A DNA stretch of 64,000 nucleotides from AC-32 sp963813435. Its GTDB lineage: Bacteria > Actinomycetota > Thermoleophilia > Gaiellales > Gaiellaceae. Every line of letters begins with the position of its first letter. The stretch's first letter is position 1. Location: positions 186,001 through 250,000 of the forward strand of contig CAWEYY010000004.1 in assembly GCA_963813435.1 (NCBI GenBank), in the 5' to 3' direction. The notes under the pieces were generated by a model. It did not search any database and was not told the DNA's origin. It was given only the letters and a program-made list of their open reading frames with translations. Made by a program: the position numbers and the translations under genes. This document shows, piece after piece, positions 8,407-17,848 of the stretch.

Positions 8407-9624
8407 CTACGACCAACGCTCGCTGCCGAGGCCGACCGGCACGGCCTCCTCGGTTGCCTCTTCGCTCCGCTCGTCGAGGATGAAGTCGTTCCGGAGCCCG
8501 AGCACGCTGAGGAAGAACGAGGCGAACACCGCCTGGACGCCGAGCCCCGCCAACGTGAGGCCGAGGAGGGCGAGGTACACCTGCGAGAGCGCGCCGAAGC
8601 CGCTCGCGGCCCACTCGACGAAGATCCCTGCGATCAGTCCGAAGCCGGCGAGGGCGACCAGGCCGCCGAGCAGGAGCCCGTGCTCCAGCCGAAAGCGGGC
8701 CCAGATCCACTCGAGCATGCGGTCGCGGTCGCCGAGGTAGAGCACGGCGTACGTGCGGGCGAACAGCCCGAGCTGCACGATCTGCGCCCCGACGAGGGTC
8801 AACGTGGAGGCCACGATCATCGTGTGGATGTAGAGCGTCAGCCCGAAGACGGTCACGGGGCCGCCGCTCATCGGCAGCAGCACCGCGAGGCCGAGCAGGA
8901 ACAGCGCGGCTCCCGGGATCAGGAAGAGGAAGGTGGCGCTGTGGATCAGCATGAAGCGCAGGTGCCGCCAGCCGTCGCGCCAGGTGCGCAGCTTCGACTC
9001 GCCGATCCGGGGCCGGTAATCGATCGGGATGTCTGCGACCTTGAGGTTGCGCTTCGCCGCCTTGAGGATCATCTCCGAGGCGAACTCCATCCCCGTCGCC
9101 TGGAGGCGAAGCGACGGCACGACCGAGCGCCGGATCGCGCGCATCCCGCAGTGCGCGTCGGAGACCTTGACCCCGAAGAAGACGTTCAGCACCGCCGTCA
9201 GGACGGGGTTCCCGATCCAGCGGTGGGCCCAGGGCATCGCCTGGCGGTGGATGCGCCCCTGGAAGCGGGAGCCGATCGCCAGGTCGGCGCCGTCGTCGAT
9301 CGCGTCGACGAAGAGCTTCAGGTCTCGGAGCGGGTAAGTGCCGTCGGCGTCGGCCATGACGACGATCTCGCCCTTCGCCTCCTTGAGCCCACGGAGGTAG
9401 GCGCTGCCGTACCCACGGCGCGTCTCGAGGACGACCCTCGCTCCGTGCTCCTCGGCGACCTCGGCCGAGCGGTCGGTGGAGGCGTTGTCGATCACGACCA
9501 CCTCGCCGTCGCCCCCGGCGGACTCGATGCCCTCCCAGGCTTCGTCCACGACCTGCCCGACGGCTTCCTCCTCGTCCAGGCAGGGAAGCACGACCGAGAT
9601 GCGAACGTCCTGAGTCGTGGCCAT
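8407..9624 (-). CDS. DPM1/GtrB-like polyprenyl-phosphate glycosyltransferase (GT2 with membrane domain)
   Basis: The 405-residue protein begins with 'ISVVLPCLDEEEAVGQVVDE', continues with 'VVIDNASTDRSAEVAEE' and carries the metal motif in 'MADADGTYPLRDL'. Hydrophobic segments from about residue 235 to the end form roughly four membrane helices. This layout matches enzymes that load a sugar onto a polyprenyl phosphate carrier, so it may supply lipid-linked donors to the GT-C-like enzyme at 10695. It is the first gene of the minus-strand operon and is divergent from 9691. Confidence 0.87.
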   Translation of the reverse strand: MATTQDVRISVVLPCLDEEEAVGQVVDEAWEGIESAGGDGEVVVIDNASTDRSAEVAEEHGARVVLETRRGYGSAYLRGLKEAKGEIVVMADADGTYPLRDLKLFVDAIDDGADLAIGSRFQGRIHRQAMPWAHRWIGNPVLTAVLNVFFGVKVSDAHCGMRAIRRSVVPSLRLQATGMEFASEMILKAAKRNLKVADIPIDYRPRIGESKLRTWRDGWRHLRFMLIHSATFLFLIPGAALFLLGLAVLLPMSGGPVTVFGLTLYIHTMIVASTLTLVGAQIVQLGLFARTYAVLYLGDRDRMLEWIWARFRLEHGLLLGGLVALAGFGLIAGIFVEWAASGFGALSQVYLALLGLTLAGLGVQAVFASFFLSVLGLRNDFILDERSEEATEEAVPVGLGSERWS

Positions 9625-9655
9625 GGCCGGAAATCGACTCTAGCAGAGGGTTTTT

Positions 9656-9672
9656 GGCGCAAAGTAAGCGCC
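9656..9672. repeat. Short inverted repeat in a divergent promoter region
   Basis: GGCGC and GCGCC flank a 7-nt AT-richer spacer between two divergently transcribed glycosyltransferase genes. It is preceded by TTTTT and followed by TTTA. It could be an operator for both operons. No terminator is expected there because the genes point away from each other. Confidence 0.4.
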
Positions 9673-9690
9673 TTTAGGCTTTCCTAACCT

Positions 9691-10698
9691 GTGGCAGCGA
9701 CGGTAGTCATCGTGGCGTACGACTCGGGGCCTGCTCTCCTGCGCTGCCTGCGCTCCCTGCGCGACGAGGAAGGCGCGGACGAGGTGATCGTCGTCAACAA
9801 CGGCGGGCGGTCGCCCGAGATCGAAGAGGCGGCCACCTTGCCCGGGGTGGTCGTGCTCGAGCCGGGCCGCAATCTGGGCTACGCGGAGGGCTCGTCGTTC
9901 GGCGCGGCACACGCGAGCAACGAGACGCTGCTCTTCCTCAACCCCGACACCACGGTCGCCCCGGGCGCGGTCTCGGAGCTCGTGCGCACGCTCGAGGACG
10001 AGAAGGTCGCGATTGCGATGGGCAGGCTGCGGCGGATGGACCGGCCCGAGCTCCTGAACTCCGCCGGGTGCGTCGTCCACATCGCCGGCCTCGCATGGTC
10101 CGACGGCTACGACGAGCCGGCCGACTCCATCGACGCGCGCCGGGAGATCACCTACGCGAACGGCTCGGTGCTCGCGATCCGGGCCGCGCTCTTCGCGGAG
10201 CTCGGAGGCTTCACCCCGGAGCTCTTCCTCTACCACGAGGACCTCGAGCTGGGGTGGCGCGCGCGCATGCAGGGCTACACCGTCGTGCTCGAGCCCGCAG
10301 CCGATGTCTTCCACGAGTACGAGTACGCGCGGAACGTCCGCAAGAACTACTTCATGGAGCGGAACCGCCTGATCTTCGTCAGCTCGGCCTACTCGCTGCG
10401 GCTGCTCGTCGTGCTCGCGCCCGTCCTGCTCGCAGCCGAGGCCGGGCTGGTCTTTGTCGCATGGCGCCAGGGCTGGCTGCGGGACAAGCTCGAAGGCTGG
10501 GCCTGGTGTGCGCGGAACACGCGCTGGGTGCTCCGGCATCGGCGCGACCTGCAGCGGGCGCGAACCGTGTCCGACCGTGAGCTCTCCCGCCACCTGACGC
10601 CGGTGATCAACCCGAAGATGGTGCCGGTGCCCGCGGCGGTCGTCCGCGCGAACTCGCTCGTGTCCGCCTACTGGTCGCTTGTGCGCAGGCTGCTTTGA
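9691..10698 (+). CDS. Glycosyltransferase family 2 (rhamnosyltransferase-like)
   Basis: The 335-residue protein has a GTG start. The sequence 'TVVIVAYDSGPALLRCLRSL' and 'ADEVIVVNNGGRSPEIEEAA' form the nucleotide-binding half. 'LLFLNPDTTVAPGAVSELV' carries the Asp motif, and 'LFLYHEDLELGWRARMQGY' is the hallmark of WbbL-type rhamnosyl/galactofuranosyl transferases. A C-terminal hydrophobic stretch near 'LLVVLAPVLLAAEAGLVFVA' may anchor it. Its stop overlaps the TTG start of the next gene. The specificity is inferred only at family level. Confidence 0.88.
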   Translation: MAATVVIVAYDSGPALLRCLRSLRDEEGADEVIVVNNGGRSPEIEEAATLPGVVVLEPGRNLGYAEGSSFGAAHASNETLLFLNPDTTVAPGAVSELVRTLEDEKVAIAMGRLRRMDRPELLNSAGCVVHIAGLAWSDGYDEPADSIDARREITYANGSVLAIRAALFAELGGFTPELFLYHEDLELGWRARMQGYTVVLEPAADVFHEYEYARNVRKNYFMERNRLIFVSSAYSLRLLVVLAPVLLAAEAGLVFVAWRQGWLRDKLEGWAWCARNTRWVLRHRRDLQRARTVSDRELSRHLTPVINPKMVPVPAAVVRANSLVSAYWSLVRRLL

Positions 10699-12881
10699 GC
10701 TCGGGCCTGAGAGCCGACGCTGCCGCCGACCTGACCGTCGAGCGGCGGCCGGCGCTCGTTCGTCTCTGGGCCGCCGTCGAGACGCCCACCGGAGCAGCCA
10801 CGCTCGTCGGGGTGCTGATGCTCGCATCGTTCGTGTCCCGCGCCCTCCTGGCCCAGAACATCCTCGCGCCGTGGGAGCTTCCTGACGAGCTCCTGTACGC
10901 CGAGACCTCGCGCAACTTCCTGTCGTCGCTGCACTACGTCTTTCGCGACCACTCCGCGGCGCTCCGCACCATCTACCCGGCGCTGATCTCGCCGGCATGG
11001 TTGGCGGGGTCGGTCCATACCGGCTACGTGCTCGTCAAGGTGATCAACGCGGCGCTGATGACGCTGGGCGCGATCCCGCTCTACCTCTGGGCCAGGCGGT
11101 TGCTCGCACCGCTCTGGGCGGTGCTCGTGGTCGTGCTCTACCTGGCGATGCCGGGCTTCGTCTACTCGGCCGAGATCCTGACGGAGAACGCCTTTCTGCC
11201 GGCCACGATGCTCGCGCTGTTCGCGATCGCGGCTGCGCTCGAGCGCCCGACGGTGGCACTGCAGCTCCTCGCGCTCAGCGCGATTGCGCTCGCCACGGCA
11301 GCCCGGCTGCAGGGCATCGTGTTCCTGCTCGTCTTTCCGACGGCGATCGGGCTCGTGCTGCTGCTCGACGCGATCGCGGCCGCTCCGGCCGAGCGGCGCA
11401 GCGTCGTGGTGGCCAAGGTCAGGCGCTACTGGCCGTCGCTCGTAGTCGTCCTGGTCGCGGCCGTGGGCTACGTCGGATTCGAGCTCGTCCGTGGGGGATC
11501 GCTCTCACGAGGGCTCGGCACCTACGAGCAGATCTCGAGCGCCCACTACGAGGTGCGGTTGGCGTTCCGCTGGATCCTCTACCACTTCGGCGAGCTTGCC
11601 CTCTCGGTAGGCCTGGTCCCTATGAGCGCGCTGATCGTGCTGTTCGGGCTCGCCTGCCGCCGGGTGACCGCACCGAAGGCCGCGGAGCGCGCATTCCTCG
11701 CCGTCACGACCGCGTCCGTCTTTTGGGTCGTCATCCAGGTCGGCACGTTCGCGTCGCGTTTTTCGCTCCGCATCGAGGAGCGCTACATGTTCAACCTCGC
11801 TCCCGCGCTGTTCCTGGCGCTGGTCATCTGGCTGGCGCGGGGCCTGCCTCGCCCGCCCGTGCTGACGGCGGCGGCCGTGCTCGTCCCCGTCGCGTTCGTG
11901 CTTGCCCTTCCGTATCGCGAGCTCCTGAACCAGACGCTGTTCAACGACACGTACGGGTTGATTCCCGTCTGGCGGCTGATGGAACGGTTGGGGAGCGTCG
12001 ACGACGCGAAGCTGGCTCTCGCGGCCGCGGCTCTCGTCGCCAGCCTTCTGTTCGCGGTCGTGCCCAGACGCGTGGCGCTCTTCGCCGTCCCGGTGTCGCT
12101 GCTGGTGTTTCTCGTCGGCTCGACGAACAGCGTCCTCGGGACGGTTGAGCACCTCTCCGGGGCGGCTCGGCGCGCCGGTGGGCTGACGGGCGATCCGAGC
12201 TGGATCGACCACTCGATCGGAAAGAACAAGCGCGTCGAGGTCCTCTACACCAAGGACTTCGCCGATCCGCACGTCGCCTGGCAGGCCGAGTTCTGGAACC
12301 GGAGCGTCCAAAGGCTCTTCGGGCTGACCGCGCAGGACCCGAGCATCCCCGACCTGACCGCGCGGCTGGACGGGCGGGGCCGGGTTGTCCTCCTCGTGCC
12401 CGGGAGCTCCCCGGACCGGAAGCCGCGCTACGTCCTGACGACGTCGAACGCGGACGTCGACGGCAAGCGCGTTGCGTCAGCCGGACAGCTCGTCCTCTGG
12501 CGGGTGCCCTCGCCGCTGCGGCTGAGGAGCCTGGTCCAAGGGATCACCCCCGACGGCTATACGGGCGCCACCGCCACGTACACCCGCTACCTCCGGCCGC
12601 CGGGGGCGACTCACGTGGACGTCTACGTAACGCGCCCCGGCTTCTGGCCCGTGCCGACCGCCCGCGCGGTCGCTGCCGTGAGCCCGCTGCGCGCTGGGGA
12701 GACCTGGGCCAGGCGCGGCGCTCTCGTGCGGGCCGGGCAGACAGTGCTGATCCGCCTGCCGATCCGGAGCGGTCCGTTCCGCGTCCGCCTCTCGGTGAGC
12801 CCGACCTTCTCGCCCTCGCAGTTCGGGCCCTTCTCCGACACGCGGCAGCTCGGGGCGCGAGCGCGCTTCGTGGTCGGCTAG
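10695..12881 (+). CDS. GT-C-like integral membrane glycosyltransferase
   Basis: The 728-residue protein has a long N-terminal half with about 10-12 membrane segments and a C-terminal soluble half after residue 490. The first extracytoplasmic loop contains 'PWELPDELLYAETSRNF', whose acidic pair resembles the Asp/Glu motif of GT-C enzymes (PMT/ArnT type) that use polyprenyl-phosphate sugars. The TTG start 10695 overlaps the preceding stop (TTGA). It may glycosylate an exported glycan or protein using donors from the DPM-like enzyme at 8407 (inference). Its end overlaps the convergent gene by a shared CTAG. Confidence 0.7.
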   Translation: MSSGLRADAAADLTVERRPALVRLWAAVETPTGAATLVGVLMLASFVSRALLAQNILAPWELPDELLYAETSRNFLSSLHYVFRDHSAALRTIYPALISPAWLAGSVHTGYVLVKVINAALMTLGAIPLYLWARRLLAPLWAVLVVVLYLAMPGFVYSAEILTENAFLPATMLALFAIAAALERPTVALQLLALSAIALATAARLQGIVFLLVFPTAIGLVLLLDAIAAAPAERRSVVVAKVRRYWPSLVVVLVAAVGYVGFELVRGGSLSRGLGTYEQISSAHYEVRLAFRWILYHFGELALSVGLVPMSALIVLFGLACRRVTAPKAAERAFLAVTTASVFWVVIQVGTFASRFSLRIEERYMFNLAPALFLALVIWLARGLPRPPVLTAAAVLVPVAFVLALPYRELLNQTLFNDTYGLIPVWRLMERLGSVDDAKLALAAAALVASLLFAVVPRRVALFAVPVSLLVFLVGSTNSVLGTVEHLSGAARRAGGLTGDPSWIDHSIGKNKRVEVLYTKDFADPHVAWQAEFWNRSVQRLFGLTAQDPSIPDLTARLDGRGRVVLLVPGSSPDRKPRYVLTTSNADVDGKRVASAGQLVLWRVPSPLRLRSLVQGITPDGYTGATATYTRYLRPPGATHVDVYVTRPGFWPVPTARAVAAVSPLRAGETWARRGALVRAGQTVLIRLPIRSGPFRVRLSVSPTFSPSQFGPFSDTRQLGARARFVVG

Positions 12882-14854
12882 CGCGCGGCCGGCGGCGCGA
12901 CGCCGACGTACGTCATCGCCTCGATCAGAGTCCGCTGGAAGCTGTCCCGGTCGAAGCGGGTGGCGGCGAGCTCGAGCAGGCGCTGTTGCACCCGCTCCCA
13001 CTCGGCGCGATCCGTGTAGAGGCGGCCCAGGAGCCGCGCGAGCTCGGCCGGATCGTCGGCCACCACGGAGTCCTCCACGTCTCCGAGCGGGAAGCCCTCG
13101 GCACCGACCTTCGTCGTGACGAACGGCAGGCCGGCTGCGAGCGAGTCCAGGAACTTCTGCTTGAGCCCCGCGCCGAAGCGCATCGGGTTCACATGCAGCC
13201 GAGCACGGGTGAGCCAGGCCAGCGGGTCCTCGACGTAGCCGACGATCCGGATTCTCGGCCCCTCGAGCGCGCGGATCGAGTCGCTCACGTCGGCTCCGAT
13301 CACGTTCAGGACCACCTCGGGATGCTCCTCCCAGAACGGCGGGAGCACGTGCTCGATGAGATGGGTCAGCGAGTCGGTGTTCGGCGAGAGCGCGCCGGCG
13401 AGGAAGCCGCCGAAGAAGAGCAGGTCGCGCCGCTCGTCGAAGCCCGGGACCTCCGCGGGGGTCTCGACGACGCCCGGCAGGATGAACGTCGGCGTCCCCG
13501 GAGCGAGCTCGGCGATGAAGCGCGCCTCGTCCTCCGAGACGCAGAACACGATGTCGGCCTCCTGCATCGCGCGGATCTCCGCCTCTCTCGTCTTCGCGCC
13601 CTCTGCCCGCGCCTTGCGGCGCTGGTTCCCCGGCGGCAGCAGCTCGGCCAGCCGCTCGAGCCGCTGGAAGCTGATCGCCTCGGTGTCGAAGACGCGCAGC
13701 GCCTGCGGCTGGGTCAGGCCGAGATGGCCGTCGAAGCGCTCCGCGTTCTGCTGCCGGCTCACGATCACGACGCCATAGTGGAAGCGGCGCTCCTCGAACC
13801 AGTCGTCCCAGTCGACGGGCGGGCAGACCACCTCGATTCCCTGGCGCAACAGCGGTTCAGCGTAGCGCTCGGCCTCCTGCCCCTCGGTCGCCGCGAGCGT
13901 GATCCTGGCGGCGGGCCAGAGCGCGGCGAGCTCGCCGAGCAGGTGCGACATCCGCGGGTCGCCCGAGCCTCGATCGGTGTGCGGGACGCGGTCGTCGATG
14001 ACGAGGATCCGGTCGAGCGCGTCCGCGTCGCGGGCCGCGACCATCTGGTTCGGCTTCTGGGCGACCTCGACGAGTCGCGGCCGGCGCACGAGCCGCTCGA
14101 CCCACCGGTCGACGAAGATCTCGCGATGGTCCTCCATCAGCTTGCGGGCGCTCTCGAACGTTCCCGACCCGTGGCGGATGTGGACGACGCGGGAGCGCGG
14201 GTCGTACATGGTCTTCAGGCCGCGCTCGTGTAGCCGGAAGCAGAGGTCGCTGTCCTCGTAGTACGCGGGCGAGAACGCCCGGTCGAATCCGCCGAGCTCG
14301 AGGAACAGCTCGCGCCGGATGAGCAGGCAGGCGGCGGAGCCGTAGTCCACCTCTCGGGGGAAGCGGTACCTGAAGTCGCGTGCATCGCCGTCAGCCCCCA
14401 CGGCGTGCGCGTGGCCGATCGAGTCGATCACCGAGCCCGCCTCCTGGACGCTCCCGTTCTTGTTCAGGAATAGCGGCACGGCTGCGCCGACGCCCGGCTG
14501 CTCGAGGGTCTCCAGCAGGGGCGGGAGCCAGCCCGGCTCGACGAGTGCGTCGCTGTTCAGAAAGCAGAGGATGCGGCCGCGCGCCGCCTCGGCGCCCTGG
14601 TTCGAGCCCTCGCCGAAGCCGCGGTTCGTGGCGTTGCGCACGATGGCGGCGCCGTCGACGTAGTCCTCGACCCGCTGGAGCGTGTCGTCCGGCGACGCGT
14701 TGTCCACGAGCACGAGCTCGAACGACGGCTCGGTGTTCTCGGCAAGCGCTGCGATCGCACGGCGGGCGAGCTCCCAGCCTCCGTAGAGGATCATTACCAC
14801 CGAGACTTCCGGCTCGCCGGCCGGCGCGACGCTCAGGCGACCCGACGGATCCAC
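12878..14854 (-). CDS. Bifunctional GT2-GT4 glycosyltransferase
   Basis: The 658-residue protein fuses two glycosyltransferases. Residues about 15-250 are GT2, with 'VSVVMILYGGWELARRAIAA', 'LVDNASPDDTLQRVEDYVDG', 'LCFLNSDALVEPGWLPPLLE' and 'AYYEDSDLCFRLHERG'. Residues about 290-640 are GT4, with 'GDPRMSHLLGELAALWP', 'FGGFLAGALSPNTDSL' and 'RFGAGLKQKFLDSLAAGLPF'. GTG 14854 is preferred because it lies just upstream of the first beta strand and overlaps the previous gene by 22 nt. Such fusions usually add two consecutive sugars. It is the last gene of the minus-strand block starting at 22778. Confidence 0.85.
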   Translation of the reverse strand: MDPSGRLSVAPAGEPEVSVVMILYGGWELARRAIAALAENTEPSFELVLVDNASPDDTLQRVEDYVDGAAIVRNATNRGFGEGSNQGAEAARGRILCFLNSDALVEPGWLPPLLETLEQPGVGAAVPLFLNKNGSVQEAGSVIDSIGHAHAVGADGDARDFRYRFPREVDYGSAACLLIRRELFLELGGFDRAFSPAYYEDSDLCFRLHERGLKTMYDPRSRVVHIRHGSGTFESARKLMEDHREIFVDRWVERLVRRPRLVEVAQKPNQMVAARDADALDRILVIDDRVPHTDRGSGDPRMSHLLGELAALWPAARITLAATEGQEAERYAEPLLRQGIEVVCPPVDWDDWFEERRFHYGVVIVSRQQNAERFDGHLGLTQPQALRVFDTEAISFQRLERLAELLPPGNQRRKARAEGAKTREAEIRAMQEADIVFCVSEDEARFIAELAPGTPTFILPGVVETPAEVPGFDERRDLLFFGGFLAGALSPNTDSLTHLIEHVLPPFWEEHPEVVLNVIGADVSDSIRALEGPRIRIVGYVEDPLAWLTRARLHVNPMRFGAGLKQKFLDSLAAGLPFVTTKVGAEGFPLGDVEDSVVADDPAELARLLGRLYTDRAEWERVQQRLLELAATRFDRDSFQRTLIEAMTYVGVAPPAAR

Positions 14855-15819
14855 AACGAGCCTCCTCCCGGGTGCGCGTACCGCTCCTCGGCCATGCCCG
14901 GGAAGGCCTCGAGCACGACGTCGCGGTGCCGTTTGAGCATGTACTGCGCGCCGAGCTCGATCCGGAACGCGCTGTTGAACGCGAGAAACGCGCGGACGAT
15001 GTAGAGCTCGTTCCAGCCCCAGCCGTCGAGCACCCAGGCCTGCGGGTACTCGCCGGGCGCAAAGACGTCGTGGATGTGGACGACGACGCCGGGCCGCAGC
15101 CGGGGGACGACCTCCTGGTAGAGCCACACCACGTCGCTGCCGGTCTTGGCCACGTGCGAGGTGTCGATGAAGAGGACGTCGTTCTCGCCCAGGGACTCGT
15201 AGACGTCGAGCGGAGTCTCCTGCACCTTCTCGACGCGGAGCCCGGAGACGCCCGGAACGCCGTCGACGAGGAACGGGCGCGGGTATGGCTCGATGCAGGT
15301 GATGTGCATCGAGCCGTCGAGCAGCTCGCGGTTCACGCGCGCGCTGACGAGCGTCGAGAACCCCGAGCCGATCTCGATCAGCCGGCTCGGCCGCAGGTGG
15401 CGCAGGAACGCCTCGAGCACCCACGCGTCGAAGGCGGAGTACTGGTCGTTCTCGGTGAAGTAGACGGTCGCGTCGTCGCTCGGCTCGTCCCGGAACGCGA
15501 GCCGCTGCTGGCTCCCGAACTCTCGGCAGAGGGCGACCTGCTCCTCGTCGCGCCACGCGATCCCCGGCGTCTCGCGCGCCGGAACCGGCCAGACCTCGGA
15601 GTGGCGCGGCTCGGCGCCTAGCTCGCGCGTGTCCGGAAGCGGCGAGTAGTAGTGGCCGGGCGGCCAGCGGACGAAGACGAACGGTGACGCAGCGGCCTCC
15701 TCCGACGAAGGCCAGACGGGCAGGCGCTCGACGGCAGGCGGCTCTGGAGCCGGCGGCCCGCCGGGCCCCTGTTCACGCGTGCGTCGGCGAGTGCCTCTCA
15801 GCTTCGAGCTGATCGACAC
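14833..15819 (-). CDS. Class I SAM methyltransferase (Methyltransf_24 type)
   Basis: The 328-residue protein has a GTG start 2 nt after the stop of the upstream gene. The N-terminal 100 residues are Pro-rich and poorly conserved. The catalytic part shows 'SRLIEIGSGFSTLVSARVN' (motif I), 'ITCIEPYPRPFLVDG', 'NDVLFIDTSHVAKTGSDV' and 'PGVVVHIHDVFAPGEYP', typical of the Methyltransf_24 group in cell-surface glycan clusters. It probably methylates a sugar hydroxyl in the polymer. A longer upstream start would enter the previous gene. Confidence 0.8.
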   Translation of the reverse strand: MSISSKLRGTRRRTREQGPGGPPAPEPPAVERLPVWPSSEEAAASPFVFVRWPPGHYYSPLPDTRELGAEPRHSEVWPVPARETPGIAWRDEEQVALCREFGSQQRLAFRDEPSDDATVYFTENDQYSAFDAWVLEAFLRHLRPSRLIEIGSGFSTLVSARVNRELLDGSMHITCIEPYPRPFLVDGVPGVSGLRVEKVQETPLDVYESLGENDVLFIDTSHVAKTGSDVVWLYQEVVPRLRPGVVVHIHDVFAPGEYPQAWVLDGWGWNELYIVRAFLAFNSAFRIELGAQYMLKRHRDVVLEAFPGMAEERYAHPGGGSLWIRRVA

Positions 15820-15821
15820 GC

Positions 15822-16829
15822 CTAGGACTTCCGGGGGCGGAAGAACCGCACGACCTTGCGGATCGGCGCTGTGAAACGCCACGAGAGCGAGCCGTAGACG
15901 CTGTCCTCGACTGCCGCAATCCCTTCCGCGAAGGCGGCCCGCTCGGCCACGAGGCGCCGCTGGAGCGCCTCGTGGGCGCGTCTCAGCCCTTCCAGCTCCT
16001 CGGCACCGCCGCGCAGGGGCCGCAGCTCCTCGAGCTCGGCCCGCAGTACCTCGACTTCGGCCGCGAGCGGTCGCAGCTCGTCCAGCTCCGAGCGCGCCTC
16101 GCTCAGCTTGGTACGCCAGGTGTGCAGCTGGGCGGCCGGCTCCGAGGGCACCGCGCAGACGACGAACTGGTAGGTGGTCGCCTCGGGGTCGCCGCTCGCC
16201 CAGGCGCGGGCCTCCTCCGGCACCGACGACGGGACCGAGATCTCGCTCTCCTCGACCTCGAGGCGCCGTCGCAGCCACTGGGTGATGACGTATCCGGAGC
16301 CTTCCATGAGGTCGAGCACGCCCTCGCGCGTGAAGAAGCGGATGTGGTCCTCGTCGAGCAGCCCCTGCTCGCGGTAACGGAAGGAGCCGCCGAGCAAGGC
16401 CAGCCGCACGCTGGCGTGGGCGATGTTCGGGATCGAGGCAACGACGACTCCACCTTCGGCGACGAAGGGCCGCACGCGCTTGAGCAGCGCCTCCGGGTGG
16501 CGCAGGTGCTCGAGGACGTCCGCGAACAGGATCGCGTCGAAGCGCTCACTGCCGAGCTCGGCTTCGAGATCGAGCTCCTCGGCGTCGCCGACGAGGATGC
16601 GGTCGAGGTGCGGCACCGCGAGCTGGGCCGACTCCGCGTCGAGCTCGACCCCGACGACCGTCGCGCCGAGCCGGTCGCGCAGCACCTGCGACATGTAGCC
16701 GGTCGCGCAGCCGAACTCGAGTACCCGGGAGCCTGGCTCGACGAGCCCGAGGACGAGGTTGTGCGTCGAGCCGGGGCTGTCGTCGAACTGCGTGTACTTC
16801 GGATGGAAGTCGCGAAGTCGCTCTGCCAT
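15822..16829 (-). CDS. SAM methyltransferase with C-terminal coiled coil and 'SWRFTAPIR' tail
   Basis: The 335-residue protein carries motif I 'SRVLEFGCATGYMSQVLRD' near residue 35, 'RFDAILFADVLEHLRHP', and a class I fold to about residue 215. From about 225 to 310 it becomes a charged heptad-rich coiled coil with an internal repeat (two 'ELRPL' blocks). It ends in 'GSLSWRFTAPIRKVVRF', a tail seen in many O-antigen-locus proteins. The tail resembles that of the next methyltransferase (16880-17848). A role in capping or methylating the glycan, with the coil as spacer or docking arm, is inference. Confidence 0.83.
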   Translation of the reverse strand: MAERLRDFHPKYTQFDDSPGSTHNLVLGLVEPGSRVLEFGCATGYMSQVLRDRLGATVVGVELDAESAQLAVPHLDRILVGDAEELDLEAELGSERFDAILFADVLEHLRHPEALLKRVRPFVAEGGVVVASIPNIAHASVRLALLGGSFRYREQGLLDEDHIRFFTREGVLDLMEGSGYVITQWLRRRLEVEESEISVPSSVPEEARAWASGDPEATTYQFVVCAVPSEPAAQLHTWRTKLSEARSELDELRPLAAEVEVLRAELEELRPLRGGAEELEGLRRAHEALQRRLVAERAAFAEGIAAVEDSVYGSLSWRFTAPIRKVVRFFRPRKS

Positions 16830-16837
16830 GCGGGGAG

Positions 16838-16843
16838 AAACTA
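16838..16843 (-). promoter_or_regulatory. Candidate -10 box (TAGTTT) 8 nt before the methyltransferase ATG
   Basis: On the minus strand TAGTTT ends 8 nt before the ATG at 16829. No Shine-Dalgarno sequence is evident between box and start, so a near-leaderless internal promoter is possible. The 50-nt gap here is one of the wider ones in this operon. Confidence 0.35.
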
Positions 16844-16879
16844 GCGGGAACGGATGGGTAACGCGTTAACTCGGCCGGG

Positions 16880-17848
16880 TCAGCCGGTTTTGCGCGATCG
16901 GAGGCCGGCCGTGACCGCGCGGAGCGGCGCGGTCAGCTTCCAGCTGTGGCTTCTCGCAATCGCGCCGAGCTCCTCCCGGAGCCGCTGGTCTTCACGATGC
17001 GCCGACTCGAGCTGCAGGTACAGCTCGGCGGCCTCGGAGTGCAGCTGCTCGAGGTTTTGCTCGGCCGCCGCGAGCTCTCGTGCGCCGTCGCCGGGGCGTT
17101 CGAGGTCGGCCGCCTCGAGGTGCCCGATACGGGGGCGCAGCACGACCGCGCCCGCGGTCTGGCCGGGCGCGGGGACGGCCGGCCGCCGCTCGAGGAAGTC
17201 GATCTCGAACGCGCGGCCCCAGTGCTCGCGTAGCCACCATTCGGAGTGGAAGACGAACGGACCGCCGGAGTCCATCGGGTTCCACGTCTTGGTGACGAGC
17301 ATGCCGGTTCGCTCCTCGTCCCACTCGTCGCGGCCGAAGAGGCGCCAGCTCTCGTCGTTCATGAACGTCGCGACCAGGATCCCGTCGGGCCGGAGGATGC
17401 GGCACAGCTCGAGCAGCCACCCGGCCCAGCCGTCCGCGATGTGCGTGAAGACCGAGAGCGCGTAGACGAGGTCGAAGGCATCCGCCTCGTAGGGGAGCGG
17501 AGGCTGCGTGCCGCTCTGGACGACGTTGAGCGGAGGCGAGAGGTTCTCCTCGAGCCAGCCGATGCTCGGGCCGTGGACGTCGCAGCCGTGGAGCTCGGCC
17601 GGCTCGCCGAGGAGGTGGCGCAGCGTCCGCCCGGCTCCGCAGCCGAAGTCGAGCACGCGCTTCCCCGACCACGACCACCCCGGCGGCAGCAGGCTCTCCA
17701 ACCGGGCCAGGGTCGCACGGCCCTGGGCGAGGTAGGCGCCCTCGACGTCGGGGTCGTCGATCCGGCAGACGCGCTGGACGAGCTCGGCCGGCGGGAGGGG
17801 AGCGTCGGTCAGCGGCCCGGCCGGCGCGTGCGCCTGATCCGTCGCCAC
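16880..17848 (-). CDS. SAM methyltransferase with coiled coil and 'SWKLTAPLR' tail
   Basis: The protein is 322 residues from GTG 17848. Motif I is 'KRVLDFGCGAGRTLRHLL' near residue 63, followed by 'FDLVYALSVFTHIADGWAGW' and 'PDGILVATFMNDESW'. The C-terminus holds a coiled coil ('EQNLEQLHSEAAELYLQLES') and the tail 'HSWKLTAPLRAVTAGLRS'. GTG 17848 overlaps the upstream gene by 40 nt. An in-frame CTG at 17812 would give a 4-nt CTGA overlap and a protein 12 residues shorter. It is likely a sugar methyltransferase in the polymer pathway. Confidence 0.8.
   Translation of the reverse strand: MATDQAHAPAGPLTDAPLPPAELVQRVCRIDDPDVEGAYLAQGRATLARLESLLPPGWSWSGKRVLDFGCGAGRTLRHLLGEPAELHGCDVHGPSIGWLEENLSPPLNVVQSGTQPPLPYEADAFDLVYALSVFTHIADGWAGWLLELCRILRPDGILVATFMNDESWRLFGRDEWDEERTGMLVTKTWNPMDSGGPFVFHSEWWLREHWGRAFEIDFLERRPAVPAPGQTAGAVVLRPRIGHLEAADLERPGDGARELAAAEQNLEQLHSEAAELYLQLESAHREDQRLREELGAIARSHSWKLTAPLRAVTAGLRSRKTG

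Noticed and set aside
7753..9687. 644-residue open frame on the plus strand opposite two GT2 genes
   Set aside because: It is antisense to two clear GT2 genes and has Arg/Val/Gly-rich composition with no family motif, a common effect of high GC.
12986..14233. 415-residue plus-strand open frame
   Set aside because: It lies antisense within the GT2-GT4 fusion and has no recognisable domain.
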